Source: an uncultured Prevotellaceae bacterium
GTDB taxonomy: Bacteria; Bacteroidota; Bacteroidia; Bacteroidales; Bacteroidaceae
NCBI GenBank assembly: GCA_947167515.1
Contig: CAMVIM010000023.1
Coordinates: 1-58,808 of the forward strand
DNA: 58,808 nucleotides
Reading direction: 5' to 3'
Below are positions 24,469 through 32,742 of this stretch, in pieces. Every line of letters starts with the position of its first letter. Position 1 is the first letter of the stretch. Both the position numbers and the translations under genes were made by a program. The notes below the pieces were generated by a model. It was not told the origin of the DNA. It saw only the letters and a program-made list of their open reading frames with translations, and made no database searches.

Positions 24469-24500
24469 GTGTACTACTTTAATAATACACCGCAAAGGTA
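24469..24500 (-). promoter_or_regulatory. ABC operon promoter with YtrA-type operator
   Basis: -7 box TACCTTTG on the minus strand at 24493-24500. Directly below it, across the expected start site, is the 22-bp inverted repeat GTGTA-N12-TACAC (24469-24490), the form of operator bound by YtrA-type regulators, one of which is encoded in this operon. Confidence 0.72.
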
Positions 24501-24608
24501 GGGCGTTCCTGATGAATGTTCCAAACAAAAAAAGGAAAAAATGTGAATTTTTAACAAAGTTTTAGCATTTTGTGGCTTTAGCCTTGTTCTACATTTCCAA
24601 TTTTTCAC

Positions 24609-24616
24609 TACCTTTG
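24609..24616 (+). promoter_or_regulatory. Promoter of the Nif3 gene
   Basis: TACCTTTG -7 box 62 nt before the chosen Nif3 ATG. Confidence 0.65.
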
Positions 24617-24677
24617 CACCCGAAACGTGGTGCGGTGACTAATGGTAATGACAACAGACACGTTTCAAGTATCATAT

Positions 24678-25481
24678 ATGAAAGTAAAGGATATCTTAGG
24701 TGCCCTTGAAGAGTTCGCTCCTCTGGCCCTGCAAGACGGCTACGATAATGCGGGATTGCAGATTGGATTAGCAGAGGATGCAGAGGCTACAGGGGCTTTG
24801 TTGTGTTTAGACGTCACCGAAGACGTCGTGGATGAGGCTGTCCTGCGTGGCTGCAACCTTATCGTGAGTCATCATCCGCTGCTGTTCCGTCCGCTCAAAA
24901 GCATTACGTTCGACGATTACGTGGGGCGCACAATCGTGAAGGCCATCCAGCATGGCATTGCCGTGTATGCAGCCCACACGAATCTGGATTCGGCTCAAGG
25001 GGGCGTGAACTTTAAGATTGCCGAGAAGCTGGGGCTTGTGGCTCCTCAGTGGCTGTCGCCCAAAGAGGCTTATCTGCGTGGGATGGCTTACGTCACAGCT
25101 GGCGAAGGCGTCATTGCCACACTTCCGACTTCTCTGTCAGAGCGTGAATTCATGGAGCGTGTGAAGGAAGTGTTCGGCCTGAAGTCGCTGCGGGTGAACT
25201 ATGCGCAGAAAAAGACTATCAGCCGTGTGGCCCTGTGTGGTGGTTCGGGTGCGTCTCTCATTCCGAAGGCCATCGAAAAGGGTGCAGATGCCTTCCTCAC
25301 GGGCGAAATCGGCTACCACCGTTTCTTTGGCTACGAGAAGGATATCCTCCTGTTGGAAATAGGACATTATGAGAGCGAACAATACACGCTCGAAGTGCTG
25401 AGGGACGTGCTGCTGAAGAAAGATCCCACGCTGCCAACGCTTTTCTCAAAGACAAGAACCAATCCAATCAATTATTTATAA
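24678..25481 (+). CDS. Nif3-like dinuclear metal-centre hexameric protein
   Basis: 267 residues. Metal-binding motifs of the NIF3/YbgI family: DGYDNAGLQIG (~20-30), VSHHPLLFRPLKS (~65-77), AAHTNLDSAQGGVN (~100-113) and the C-terminal LEIGHYESE (~230). The two His pairs and Asp/Glu residues form the di-iron or di-zinc site; the biochemical role is debated (cyclohydrolase-like or structural). Many Bacteroidota orthologues have a ~100-residue insertion, which is absent here. ATG 24678 is preferred over 24642. It forms a two-gene unit with the zinc-ribbon gene 7 bp downstream, a pairing conserved in this phylum. Confidence 0.9.
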   Translation: MKVKDILGALEEFAPLALQDGYDNAGLQIGLAEDAEATGALLCLDVTEDVVDEAVLRGCNLIVSHHPLLFRPLKSITFDDYVGRTIVKAIQHGIAVYAAHTNLDSAQGGVNFKIAEKLGLVAPQWLSPKEAYLRGMAYVTAGEGVIATLPTSLSEREFMERVKEVFGLKSLRVNYAQKKTISRVALCGGSGASLIPKAIEKGADAFLTGEIGYHRFFGYEKDILLLEIGHYESEQYTLEVLRDVLLKKDPTLPTLFSKTRTNPINYL

Positions 25482-25488
25482 AAAAGAA

Positions 25489-26313
25489 ATGGCAAAGAAA
25501 AAGGAAAATCCGTCTGAGATGCCTGTGGAGGAACGTTTGAAGAACCTCTACCAGCTTCAGACCATCTTGACAGAAATTGACCGCATTCGCACCCTCCGTG
25601 GTGAACTTCCTCTCGAAGTGGAAGACTTGGAGGACACGATTGAGGGTCTGAAAACTCGTATCAGTAAAACAGAGTCGGAAATTGCAGATTTGCGTGCGAA
25701 AATCAACGAGCACAAAGGTAAGATTGATTTGGCAAACTCGCAGTTGGCCACCTACAAGGAGCAGATGGACAACGTGCGCAACAACCGCGAATATGACCTG
25801 CTGAACAAGGAAATCGAGTTCCAGACCTTGGAGGTGGAACTCTGCAACAAGCGCATTCGCGAGGCTCAGAACTTGGAGAAAGAACGTGAAGAATATTTGG
25901 CCAAGAGCAAGGAAGAGCTGGATGGACGCATACAGGACCTTGAGGTGAAGAAGAATGAACTGGATGAAATCGTGGCTGAGACAAAGGCAGACGAGGAAAA
26001 ATTGCGCGAAAAGGCTAAGGGTCTTGAAACGGCCATTGAGCCACGTCTGCTGCAAAGCTTCAAGCGCATCCGCAAGAACTGCCGCAACGGTTTGGGTATC
26101 GTGTATGTGCAGCGTGATGCTTGTGGCGGTTGTTTCGCCAAGATTCCACCTCAGCGTCAGCTGGATGTGCGCATGCGCAAGAAGGTGATTGTGTGCGAAT
26201 ATTGTGGCCGTATTCTTATCGACCCCGAATTGGCGGGTGTCAAGATAGAGAATCCTGTTGCAGACGAGAAGCCCAAGCGCCGTTCACGTCGTAAGAAGGA
26301 GGAAGAGGAATAA
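25489..26313 (+). CDS. Coiled-coil C4-type zinc-ribbon protein
   Basis: 274 residues. Residues ~10-185 are a long coiled coil (IRTLRGELPLEVEDLEDTIEGLK onward, heptad pattern). The C-terminal part has the zinc ribbon ACGGCFAKIPPQRQ ... VCEYCGRIL (~210-245), as in the CT398/FlgZ-like family, then a basic tail rich in Lys/Arg. The fold suggests binding to a protein or nucleic-acid partner; function is not established. Co-transcribed with Nif3 and followed by a strong terminator. Confidence 0.85.
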   Translation: MAKKKENPSEMPVEERLKNLYQLQTILTEIDRIRTLRGELPLEVEDLEDTIEGLKTRISKTESEIADLRAKINEHKGKIDLANSQLATYKEQMDNVRNNREYDLLNKEIEFQTLEVELCNKRIREAQNLEKEREEYLAKSKEELDGRIQDLEVKKNELDEIVAETKADEEKLREKAKGLETAIEPRLLQSFKRIRKNCRNGLGIVYVQRDACGGCFAKIPPQRQLDVRMRKKVIVCEYCGRILIDPELAGVKIENPVADEKPKRRSRRKKEEEE

Positions 26314-26342
26314 CTTTCTCTCCTTTCCAAATCAAGAAAAGA

Positions 26343-26384
26343 AGCTGGGAACGCTCCGCGTGAGAGTGTTCCCAGCTTTTTTTG
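26343..26384 (+). terminator. Strong intrinsic terminator after the zinc-ribbon gene
   Basis: AGCTGGGAACGCTC (26343-26356) pairs with GAGTGTTCCCAGCT (26364-26377), one G-U pair, and is followed by a T-run to about 26384. Confidence 0.92.
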
Positions 26385-26411
26385 TTGTTTTTCAACTCCA
26401 TCGTGCATGGC

Positions 26412-28253
26412 TCACAAGTCGCCTAGCCGTTCCAGTTTGAAGTCGGTGGCCGAGAACCAGCCTGTCGTGGCGGTGCTGCCGGTGATGTTCTCGTCGGTGG
26501 TGACTCCGTAGAAGAGTTCTGAGGGCTTCTCCACACGGATGCTGTCGATGTAGATGTAGCTCCAGCCGAAACCCTTGCTGAGGTTGGCTTTGCTTATATT
26601 TTGACGGTCTCGTGGAGAGAGATGGCTGACCAGCTCGTTCACCACTTCGTCATAGACGAACGCTTCCCCGTTAGTCCCTATAGTACTTCCCTGCAATGTG
26701 CTGCCGTACCGTGCATATTCCACAATGTTGCCGCCATCCGCACCAAAGACGGGAATCGCCTTCACCAGAGTGGGCAGTTGTGTGGTGTCGTTCTTCTCGT
26801 GGTCGATGGTTTGTCCGTTCAGGTAGATGAACCTGCCGGTATTATCGGCCCTCACCGCTGCCGAGAGACGATAGATGCCTGGTTCCACTTCTCTCTTCTT
26901 GCGGGCTGTATAGATGACAGGAGCGTCATTGTTGCAGGCATCAAGATAGCGCACCTTTCTGTCGCCCGTCATCCATTCGCCTTTGTAGGTGTAGCGGTCG
27001 GTGTTCTCTGCCTTGATGAGTTCCCAGCCGTTCTGCTCGAAGAAGTCCCATTCCTCCTTGCTGAACACGTGTCCCAGTGCATCGGTGACAGATTCTTCCA
27101 CCCGCAGGGCGGCCTCTCTGTCCCAACGCGCAGTCTGCGTCTTGGCCAGGCTGCCCACGGCCCATATCGTACAACCGACGAAGGCTACTACCGATGCCAC
27201 CCACAGGAGGAACCAGATGACACGCTGGCGAACATGCCACGATGCGGTCTTGCCAAAAGAGCTTACGGCTGCATGGATGGAGCAGTAGAGCGGAATGGCG
27301 ATGGACGTGAGCATCATGATGCCGCTGAGGATGGCGGGGAGAGTGATGGCTTGAATGTCTTCTGCCTTGTAGATGTTCCACCATTTGTCTGCCATCAGCT
27401 CATGTGCTGCCACGAATGCCACGAAGAAACAGAGCGCCACGATGAAGCCAATGGTCAGGAATGTGCTCAGGCCGATGGACAAGACACCCACAAAGATGTC
27501 CCATGCTGAGATGTTGTTCTTCTTTTTGTCTTTCGAGAGGTTCGCCTCTTGTACTTCTGCTGCAAGGTTCTGCGGATTTACTTCCTTGCCCTTCATCTGC
27601 AGCACGTCCTCGGGTGTCTTCGTTTCGGGCGTGAAGATGGCTGTTAGGAAGTAGGGTAGTAGGGGCAGAATGGCGAAAGGTAACGACATCAGCATGAACG
27701 GTAGCGCCATGAAGCCGAAGAGGCTCTCAAACGGTAGCGCAAAGGCCATGGAAGGCCCTATGCCGAAGATGCCCACGATAAGGAGCCACGCCGCACATAT
27801 CAGCACATAGCCCCAGCGCCAGGCATTTATGCTGCCGCCATAATACTGCGCACAGCCGGCCAGTACACCTGCTAACACCTTGTGCTCGGAGTCGCGGAAG
27901 AACTTCTTGCCGCCTTGGGACTTCTTGGCTCCAGCGGCAGCGCTGGCGGTTTGGCCACTTTGTGCCTCGGCATCCTGCGGGTTGGCACTTTCACCCACAA
28001 TCTCCTCTACCTGACCAATCTGGTGAATCACCCCCTGCACGTGCTCGATGGTGATGGCTTCAATGCCCTGAGCCTTCAGGTCGTCGAAGAGTTCTGCCAC
28101 ACGCTCCTCGATGTCGTCGGCTATTTCCTCGCCACCCTCCTGCTTCTTGAAATAGTTGCGCAATGCGTCAATGTACTGGCTGAGCAACTCATAGGCATCC
28201 TCGTCTATTTGGTAGAGTCTGCCACAAAGGTTTATTGTAATGTTCTTTTTCAT
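26412..28253 (-). CDS. PspC-domain membrane protein
   Basis: 613 residues. The N-terminal ~100 residues are cytoplasmic and helical (INLCGRLYQIDEDAYELLSQYI, DDIEERVAELFDDL). A PspC domain follows (FFRDSEHKVLAGVLAGCAQYYG ... WRWGYVLICAAWLL, ~118-165), then several more hydrophobic helices and a C-terminal ~250-residue soluble, probably extracytoplasmic, part without recognised domain. PspC proteins respond to membrane stress. It is the second gene of a PadR-PspC operon, a pairing common in Bacteroidota, so PadR is the probable regulator. Confidence 0.87.
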   Translation of the reverse strand: MKKNITINLCGRLYQIDEDAYELLSQYIDALRNYFKKQEGGEEIADDIEERVAELFDDLKAQGIEAITIEHVQGVIHQIGQVEEIVGESANPQDAEAQSGQTASAAAGAKKSQGGKKFFRDSEHKVLAGVLAGCAQYYGGSINAWRWGYVLICAAWLLIVGIFGIGPSMAFALPFESLFGFMALPFMLMSLPFAILPLLPYFLTAIFTPETKTPEDVLQMKGKEVNPQNLAAEVQEANLSKDKKKNNISAWDIFVGVLSIGLSTFLTIGFIVALCFFVAFVAAHELMADKWWNIYKAEDIQAITLPAILSGIMMLTSIAIPLYCSIHAAVSSFGKTASWHVRQRVIWFLLWVASVVAFVGCTIWAVGSLAKTQTARWDREAALRVEESVTDALGHVFSKEEWDFFEQNGWELIKAENTDRYTYKGEWMTGDRKVRYLDACNNDAPVIYTARKKREVEPGIYRLSAAVRADNTGRFIYLNGQTIDHEKNDTTQLPTLVKAIPVFGADGGNIVEYARYGSTLQGSTIGTNGEAFVYDEVVNELVSHLSPRDRQNISKANLSKGFGWSYIYIDSIRVEKPSELFYGVTTDENITGSTATTGWFSATDFKLERLGDL

Positions 28254-28336
28254 TGTCCAAATCTTTTTAATCTGTTTAATCGCCCCGATGGGGCATGTTC
28301 CTTCTTATATATTAATAATGTGTTGATTCGTTTTCT

Positions 28337-28681
28337 TCAGTTTTCGATGAGCAGCTTTCGCTCCTTCAGCTGGTGCACCGTGTCCTCCAGTTCGCCCCAG
28401 GCAGTGTCCAGCTGCTTTAGGGTTTCCTTGCCGTCATCGGTCAGCACGTAATACTTGCGCGGAGGCCCCTGTGTGCTCTCCTGCCATTCGTAACCCAAGA
28501 GGCCATCGTTCTTCAGGCGTGTCAGCAGCGGGTACAGCGTGCCCTCCACCACCAACAGATTTGCCTCTTTCAGTCGCTTGATGATGTCGGACGTGTAGTA
28601 TGCCTTTTCTCTGAGCAGCAACATAATGCAGTACTCCAGCATCCCCTTCCGCATCTGCGATTTTGCATTGTCCACATTCAT
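28337..28681 (-). CDS. PadR-family transcriptional regulator
   Basis: 114 residues, the short PadR form (subfamily 2). Winged helix: MRKGMLEYCIMLLLREKAYYTSDIIKRL, then the PadR core VVEGTLYPLLTRLKNDGLLGYEW and the wing GPPRKYYVLTDDGKETL, ending in a C-terminal dimerisation helix. Controls the downstream PspC gene with near certainty of linkage (same strand, 83 bp apart). The start fits a leader of about 40 nt from the -7 box at 28724-28731, which lies inside a likely operator. Confidence 0.92.
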   Translation of the reverse strand: MNVDNAKSQMRKGMLEYCIMLLLREKAYYTSDIIKRLKEANLLVVEGTLYPLLTRLKNDGLLGYEWQESTQGPPRKYYVLTDDGKETLKQLDTAWGELEDTVHQLKERKLLIEN

Positions 28682-28723
28682 ACGCTTTAGCTATTAGTTG
28701 ATACTTCTTTTCATTTTCCGCTG

Positions 28724-28750
28724 CAAAGGTATGTAAAATATAAATACCTT
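28724..28750 (-). promoter_or_regulatory. PadR promoter with overlapping inverted repeat
   Basis: TACCTTTG -7 box (28724-28731, minus) is embedded in the perfect inverted repeat AAGGTAT-N11-ATACCTT (28726-28750), suited to autorepression by PadR. Confidence 0.6.
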
Positions 28751-28875
28751 GCAATACATAGTACTGTAGTTTAACTTTCTTTAAGAGAATGAGCATTATG
28801 ATAGGCATTATACAGATAAATACCTTTGTGCTATATGGAATATAAGTCGAGAAGAATGAGAGTTTATTGACGTGG

Positions 28876-28958
28876 CCTCAAAATCGGTGTGACTCACACC
28901 CCTATCATAGGTGTGACTCAGACCACTACCATAGGTGTGACTCAGACCGATTTTGAGG
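28876..28958. repeat. Palindrome-framed 24-bp repeat element
   Basis: CCTCAAAATCGGT (28876-28888) and ACCGATTTTGAGG (28946-28958) are a perfect 13-bp inverted repeat. Between and overlapping them GGTGTGACTCA occurs three times at exactly 24-bp steps (28886, 28910, 28934). The 390-bp gap otherwise holds only the PadR promoter and, at 28831-28838, a plus-strand TACCTTTG with no gene behind it. Confidence 0.85.
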
Positions 28959-29071
28959 TTGTGAAACATCTGTTGTGAAGAACTGTCGGAGGGGAGAAAG
29001 TGGAAGGTCTATTCGGGGGAGCGATAGAAAAATTTCGAGGGCGAGTTTTATGTTTGTGTATGGGCGGAAGA

Positions 29072-29536
29072 CTACAGTTCGGCAAATGTGGGGATGTCTT
29101 CCAAAAAGGTGTAGGTGCCGCCTTGCAGGTCGATGCGGCAGCAGTAGTGTCTCAATCCGTTGCTGACCACCAGATACTCCACCTCGAGCACCATGTTGTA
29201 GCGGCAAATCTGGTCGAACACTTTCTGGGTGATGTTTACGTCGGGACGTTTGTATTCCACAATCATCAGTGGTTTCAATTCCTCTTGCCGATACACCACG
29301 GTGTCGCACCGGCGGCTCATGCCATTGAGCGTCACCGCCACCTCGTTGGCCATGAGTGTGGGGGAGTAGCCTTTGTGGCCGATGAGGAAATGCACGAAAT
29401 GCTGCCGCACCCACTCCTCTGGTGTGAGTGCCACAAAGCGGCGGCGAAGCACATCCAGTATCTTCACCATCCCGTCCATCTTCTTGATGTTCGCCTCAAA
29501 AGGCGGCAAATTCAGCGGCTGCATTGTCATGACCAT
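29072..29536 (-). CDS. HsdR N-terminal-like nuclease-domain protein
   Basis: About 154 residues (152 from ATG 29530). Matches the stand-alone family related to the N-terminus of type I restriction endonuclease subunit R: ALTPEEWVRQHFVHFLIGHKGY, then the PD-(D/E)xK-like core DTVVYRQEELKPLMIVEYKRPD (~85-107) with its catalytic Asp, Glu and Lys, then VSNGLRHYCC. No HsdM/HsdS or helicase part is present, as is usual for this Bacteroidota family, so restriction is not implied. A -7 box TAACTTTG at 29551-29558 rules out the longer frame to 29671. Lone gene. Confidence 0.85.
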   Translation of the reverse strand: MVMTMQPLNLPPFEANIKKMDGMVKILDVLRRRFVALTPEEWVRQHFVHFLIGHKGYSPTLMANEVAVTLNGMSRRCDTVVYRQEELKPLMIVEYKRPDVNITQKVFDQICRYNMVLEVEYLVVSNGLRHYCCRIDLQGGTYTFLEDIPTFAEL

Positions 29537-29624
29537 TTTCCTTTTCGCCACAAAGTTACGGCTTTTTCTCCAAACCCAAGAGCATTTATGCCATTTTTCT
29601 TCGTAGGCTGAAGCGGTCTTCCTC

Positions 29625-29903
29625 CTATCGTGAAATCTCATGAATGTGTGGCGTTGCAGATTTTTTGCCATAGAAATATTGAGACAGCCCCATCTTTTTC
29701 AAGCCCCATTCTACGAATAGACTTCCAGCGATGCATATTAGAAGAGAGAGTAAAAGAAAGGACAATCCAGACGGGTCGAACTGCAATAATGGCACAAGGG
29801 GCTTGCACAAAAAAGTGAAGATGGGGGAGAACAGAAACAGTGGCATCGTGTTCCTGCCTAAGAAAGTCAGAAAGCGGTGAGGAACTTTACCGATGTGGGC
29901 ACT
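29625..29903 (-). pseudogene. C-terminal remnant of an acyltransferase-3-type membrane protein
   Basis: An open stretch of 92 codons after an in-frame TGA (29904-29906) reads IGKVPHRFLTFLGRNTMPLF, then hydrophobic helices ending VEWGLKKMGLSQYF. The FLGRNTMPLFLFSPIF segment resembles the last helices of acyltransferase family 3 proteins (usually ~350 residues), so the first two thirds are missing. A 73-residue ORF from ATG 29846 exists, but nothing suggests it is a real short gene. The 250 bp upstream contain only repeat DNA. Confidence 0.5.
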
Positions 29904-29974
29904 TCATACATCTATAATACACATGAAAACGGATTTACTAAACCCTTGGAGGAAACTTTTTTGTGGGTGCCTTC

Positions 29975-30062
29975 ACAGCAACGCCGTTGTCGTAATGACG
30001 TTTACGCCGTTGGGGTAATTACGTTAGTGTCGTTGCCATAATGACGTTTACGGCGTTGCTGT
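29975..30062. repeat. Palindrome-framed 23-bp repeat element
   Basis: ACAGCAACGCCGT (29975-29987) and ACGGCGTTGCTGT (30050-30062) form a perfect 13-bp inverted repeat. CGTTG recurs at exact 23-bp steps (29985, 30008, 30031, 30054), and TAATGACGTTTACG is repeated at 29993 and 30039 (two units apart). Confidence 0.85.
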
Positions 30063-30088
30063 CTTAGCTAATATTCAATACCTGATTT

Positions 30089-31201
30089 TTACCAATCAAC
30101 ATCCTCAAAAGGAAGGTATTGGTTCACCCACTCTTCATGCTGGCGGACAGGCGTTTCGTCCTCTTCTGTAGGAGTGGGGTTGCTGACTGACAGGCCAAGC
30201 AGACGAATAGTGTGGCCTTCGAGTAGAACCTTTTGGAAGAGTTGTTTGGCGAGCGGAAGAATCTGTTCTTTGGTCAGAAGGCTTTCGGGAGAAGTGACGG
30301 AACGGGTGATTTGAGTGAAGTCCTGAAACTTTACTTTTAGCGTGAGTGTATGTCCTTGAAACTGTGAGCGGTGCAACCGTTCCAAAAGTTCGAGCACCAA
30401 ATGGTAGATTTCGATGATGACAGCCGGTGGGGTGGTCAAATCGTGCTCATAGGTCCGTTCGCAACCCACCGACTTGCGCACCCAATCCGTCACCACTGGG
30501 CGGTTGTCGATGCCTCGTGCAAAGTCGTAAAACATCTGTCCGGCCTTGCCAAATGCCGTCGTGAGTCCTTGCAGGGAATAGTCGCGCAGTTGTGCCCCGT
30601 TGTAAATGCCCATGCGGTGCATCTTCTCAGCCGTCTTCTTGCCCACCAGCCAAAACTGCTCGATGGGCAATCGCGCGATGAAGTCGAGTGCACGGTCGGG
30701 ATGGATGGTGCAAAGCCCATTCGGCTTGCGGTAATCAGACGCCACCTTTGCCAGAAACTTGCAGTAAGACACGCCTGCCGAAGCCGTCAGTGCCGTCTCT
30801 TCCAAAATCCTCCGTTTGATGTCTTTCGCCACCTCTACTGCCAGCGGCATCCCCTTCTTGTTGTGGGTCACATCCATAAAAGCCTCGTCCAGCGAAAGCG
30901 GCTCAATCACCTCCGTGTAGTCAAGCATGATGTCGCGAATCTGATGCGACACCTCCTTGTACACGCTGAATCGTGGCGGCACAATCACCAACTCCTTGCA
31001 CAGCCGCTTCGCCACCTGTATGCTCTGTGCCGAATGTACCCCAAACTTCCGTGCCTCATAACTCGCCGTAGCCACCACACCGCGCTCCGCATCATGCCCA
31101 ACTGCCACAGGCAGCCCTCTCAATTCGGGGTTGTCCCGTTGCTCCACCGCCGCATAGAACTGATCCATATCGACGTGTATGATTTTCCACTGTGTGTCCA
31201 T
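30089..31201 (-). CDS. dinB: DNA polymerase IV (Y family)
   Basis: Error-prone translesion polymerase, 370 residues. Catalytic acidic residues are in HVDMDQFYAAVE (~9-20) and EPLSLDEAFMDV (~98-109); the steric-gate region and YEARKFGV motif are present. The thumb helix-hairpin-helix and little finger follow (LPIEQFWLVGKKTAEKM; the LKVKFQDFTQITRS strand). No C-terminal clamp-binding peptide is obvious beyond QYLPF. Promoter TACCTTTG on the minus strand at 31225-31232. No LexA box was identified. Confidence 0.96.
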   Translation of the reverse strand: MDTQWKIIHVDMDQFYAAVEQRDNPELRGLPVAVGHDAERGVVATASYEARKFGVHSAQSIQVAKRLCKELVIVPPRFSVYKEVSHQIRDIMLDYTEVIEPLSLDEAFMDVTHNKKGMPLAVEVAKDIKRRILEETALTASAGVSYCKFLAKVASDYRKPNGLCTIHPDRALDFIARLPIEQFWLVGKKTAEKMHRMGIYNGAQLRDYSLQGLTTAFGKAGQMFYDFARGIDNRPVVTDWVRKSVGCERTYEHDLTTPPAVIIEIYHLVLELLERLHRSQFQGHTLTLKVKFQDFTQITRSVTSPESLLTKEQILPLAKQLFQKVLLEGHTIRLLGLSVSNPTPTEEDETPVRQHEEWVNQYLPFEDVDW

Positions 31202-31390
31202 TCACTTTAAATACTTTCCAGACACAAAGGTACGAAAAAAATAAACAAAAAATGAAAAAATATTCTATTTTTGAGTCCACTTGAAAAAGTGGCATTTTTA
31301 CATAATTTCTAATATTCGGTATTGTCATATCCTCTTTTGCCTGTCATTCACTATTTCCCCAGCCTCACATGCGCTTCCTGTTCTATTCAA

Positions 31391-31504
31391 CACCAATATC
31401 AACCATAAAACATAAGTTACATTTGATGAAATATAACTTACAATCGATGAATGATAGATTATAATTGATGAAATGTAACTTATGTTTTATGGTTGATATT
31501 GGTG
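31391..31504. repeat. 114-bp element with 34-bp perfect inverted repeats and 21-bp units
   Basis: Bases 31391-31424 are the exact reverse complement of 31471-31504 (34 of 34; ends CACCAATATC / GATATTGGTG). GATGAA recurs at 31425, 31446 and 31467, a strict 21-bp period that continues, less perfectly, into the arms. It is in the 518-bp gap between divergent dinB and holA. No T-run follows either arm. Confidence 0.9.
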
Positions 31505-31663
31505 GGAGATCAAGTAGAATAGGGCTGTGTGCAGTCCGTCGATGTGGGTTTGTTGGATTGGAGAATACCCTTCATCGGTGGAGTTGTGGAACTTTGGGGG
31601 CTTGTGTTCTACCTTGTTGCGAAAAAAGAGAAGGTTTTATTTTGCCTTGTTCTCAATTTGCTG

Positions 31664-31671
31664 TATCTTTG
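31664..31671 (+). promoter_or_regulatory. Promoter of holA
   Basis: TATCTTTG -7 box, 49 nt before the chosen ATG. Confidence 0.65.
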
Positions 31672-31719
31672 CATTTCGTAGGGCAGAAAGCCTGATTGCA
31701 TAGCAACAAAAGACGTTAC

Positions 31720-32742
31720 ATGGCAAAGACAAATATCACACATCGCGAAATCGTAGCGCAGATTCGCCAGCAGGAGTATAAGCCGATTTATCTCCTGAGG
31801 GGAGAGGAGGCATATTACATTGACCGCATCTCAGAGTTCATTGCCGACAGCGTGTTGACAAAAGATGAGCAGGATTTTAACCAAACCATCATCTATTGTA
31901 CGCGCGAAACGAATGTTGCTGACGTGATAAATTGTGCGCGCCGCTACCCGATGATGGCAAAATATCAAGTGGTAATTGTTAAAGAAGCGCAGAATTTGTT
32001 AAAAATTGACGAGCTTGCCGTCTATGCACAAAATCCAATGCAGACCACAATTTTGGTCATTTGCTACAAAAATGGAAAGGTGGATGGACACAAGAAGTTG
32101 GTCTCTGCTATCGAAAAAGTGGGGATTGTCTATGAAAGCCAGAAACTGAAGGAAGGCATGCTGCCACAGTTCATCGTCGATTATCTGCGAAGAAAGCAGG
32201 TGTCCATCGATGAACGCGCTTGTCAGATGCTGGCAGAGAGTGTGGGGAGCGATCTGAACCGCCTGGCTGGTGAACTGGACAAGCTGGTCTTGGCTTTACC
32301 AACAGGACAGACACGCATCAGCACAGACATCGTCGGGAAGAATATTGGAGTTTCTAAGGAGTTCAATGTGTGGGAGTTACGTACAGCAGTTGCCAACAAG
32401 AACGTGGCGAAAGCCAATCAGATTCTGTATCAGATGGAGCAGAATCCCAAAGCCAATTCTCCTGTCATGACCGTTTCCACATTATTTAATTTCTTTGCGT
32501 TGGTCATGCAGGCTCTCTATGCGCCCGACCGCTCGGAACAGGGGCTGGTGCAGCATCTGGACTTCAAGAACACGTGGCAACTTCGCGAGTACTTGGCGGC
32601 TATGCGCAACTATAGTGCCCTGAAAACGATGCAAATCATAGGAAAACTGCGGGAAACGGATGCGCGCCTCAAGGGAATCAATAGGGGAAACCTGACCGAT
32701 GAGGACATCATGCACGAGCTTCTGTATTTTATCCTCCACTAA
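31720..32742 (+). CDS. holA: DNA polymerase III subunit delta
   Basis: Clamp-loader subunit that opens the sliding clamp. 340 residues from ATG 31720 (MAKTNITHREIVAQI). Recognised by the N-terminal KPIYLLRGEEAYYIDRIS (~20-37), the degenerate AAA core (KYQVVIVKEAQNLLK), and the C-terminal collar helices with REYLAAMRNYSALKTMQIIGKLRETDARLKG, where LKG precedes the terminal helix. Length fits. An in-frame ATG at 31696 lies closer to the promoter and is less likely. Monocistronic. Confidence 0.92.
   Translation: MAKTNITHREIVAQIRQQEYKPIYLLRGEEAYYIDRISEFIADSVLTKDEQDFNQTIIYCTRETNVADVINCARRYPMMAKYQVVIVKEAQNLLKIDELAVYAQNPMQTTILVICYKNGKVDGHKKLVSAIEKVGIVYESQKLKEGMLPQFIVDYLRRKQVSIDERACQMLAESVGSDLNRLAGELDKLVLALPTGQTRISTDIVGKNIGVSKEFNVWELRTAVANKNVAKANQILYQMEQNPKANSPVMTVSTLFNFFALVMQALYAPDRSEQGLVQHLDFKNTWQLREYLAAMRNYSALKTMQIIGKLRETDARLKGINRGNLTDEDIMHELLYFILH

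Noticed and set aside
31391-31504. Ordinary terminator between dinB and holA
   Set aside because: The genes are divergent, so no transcript needs to end there, and no U-run follows either arm.
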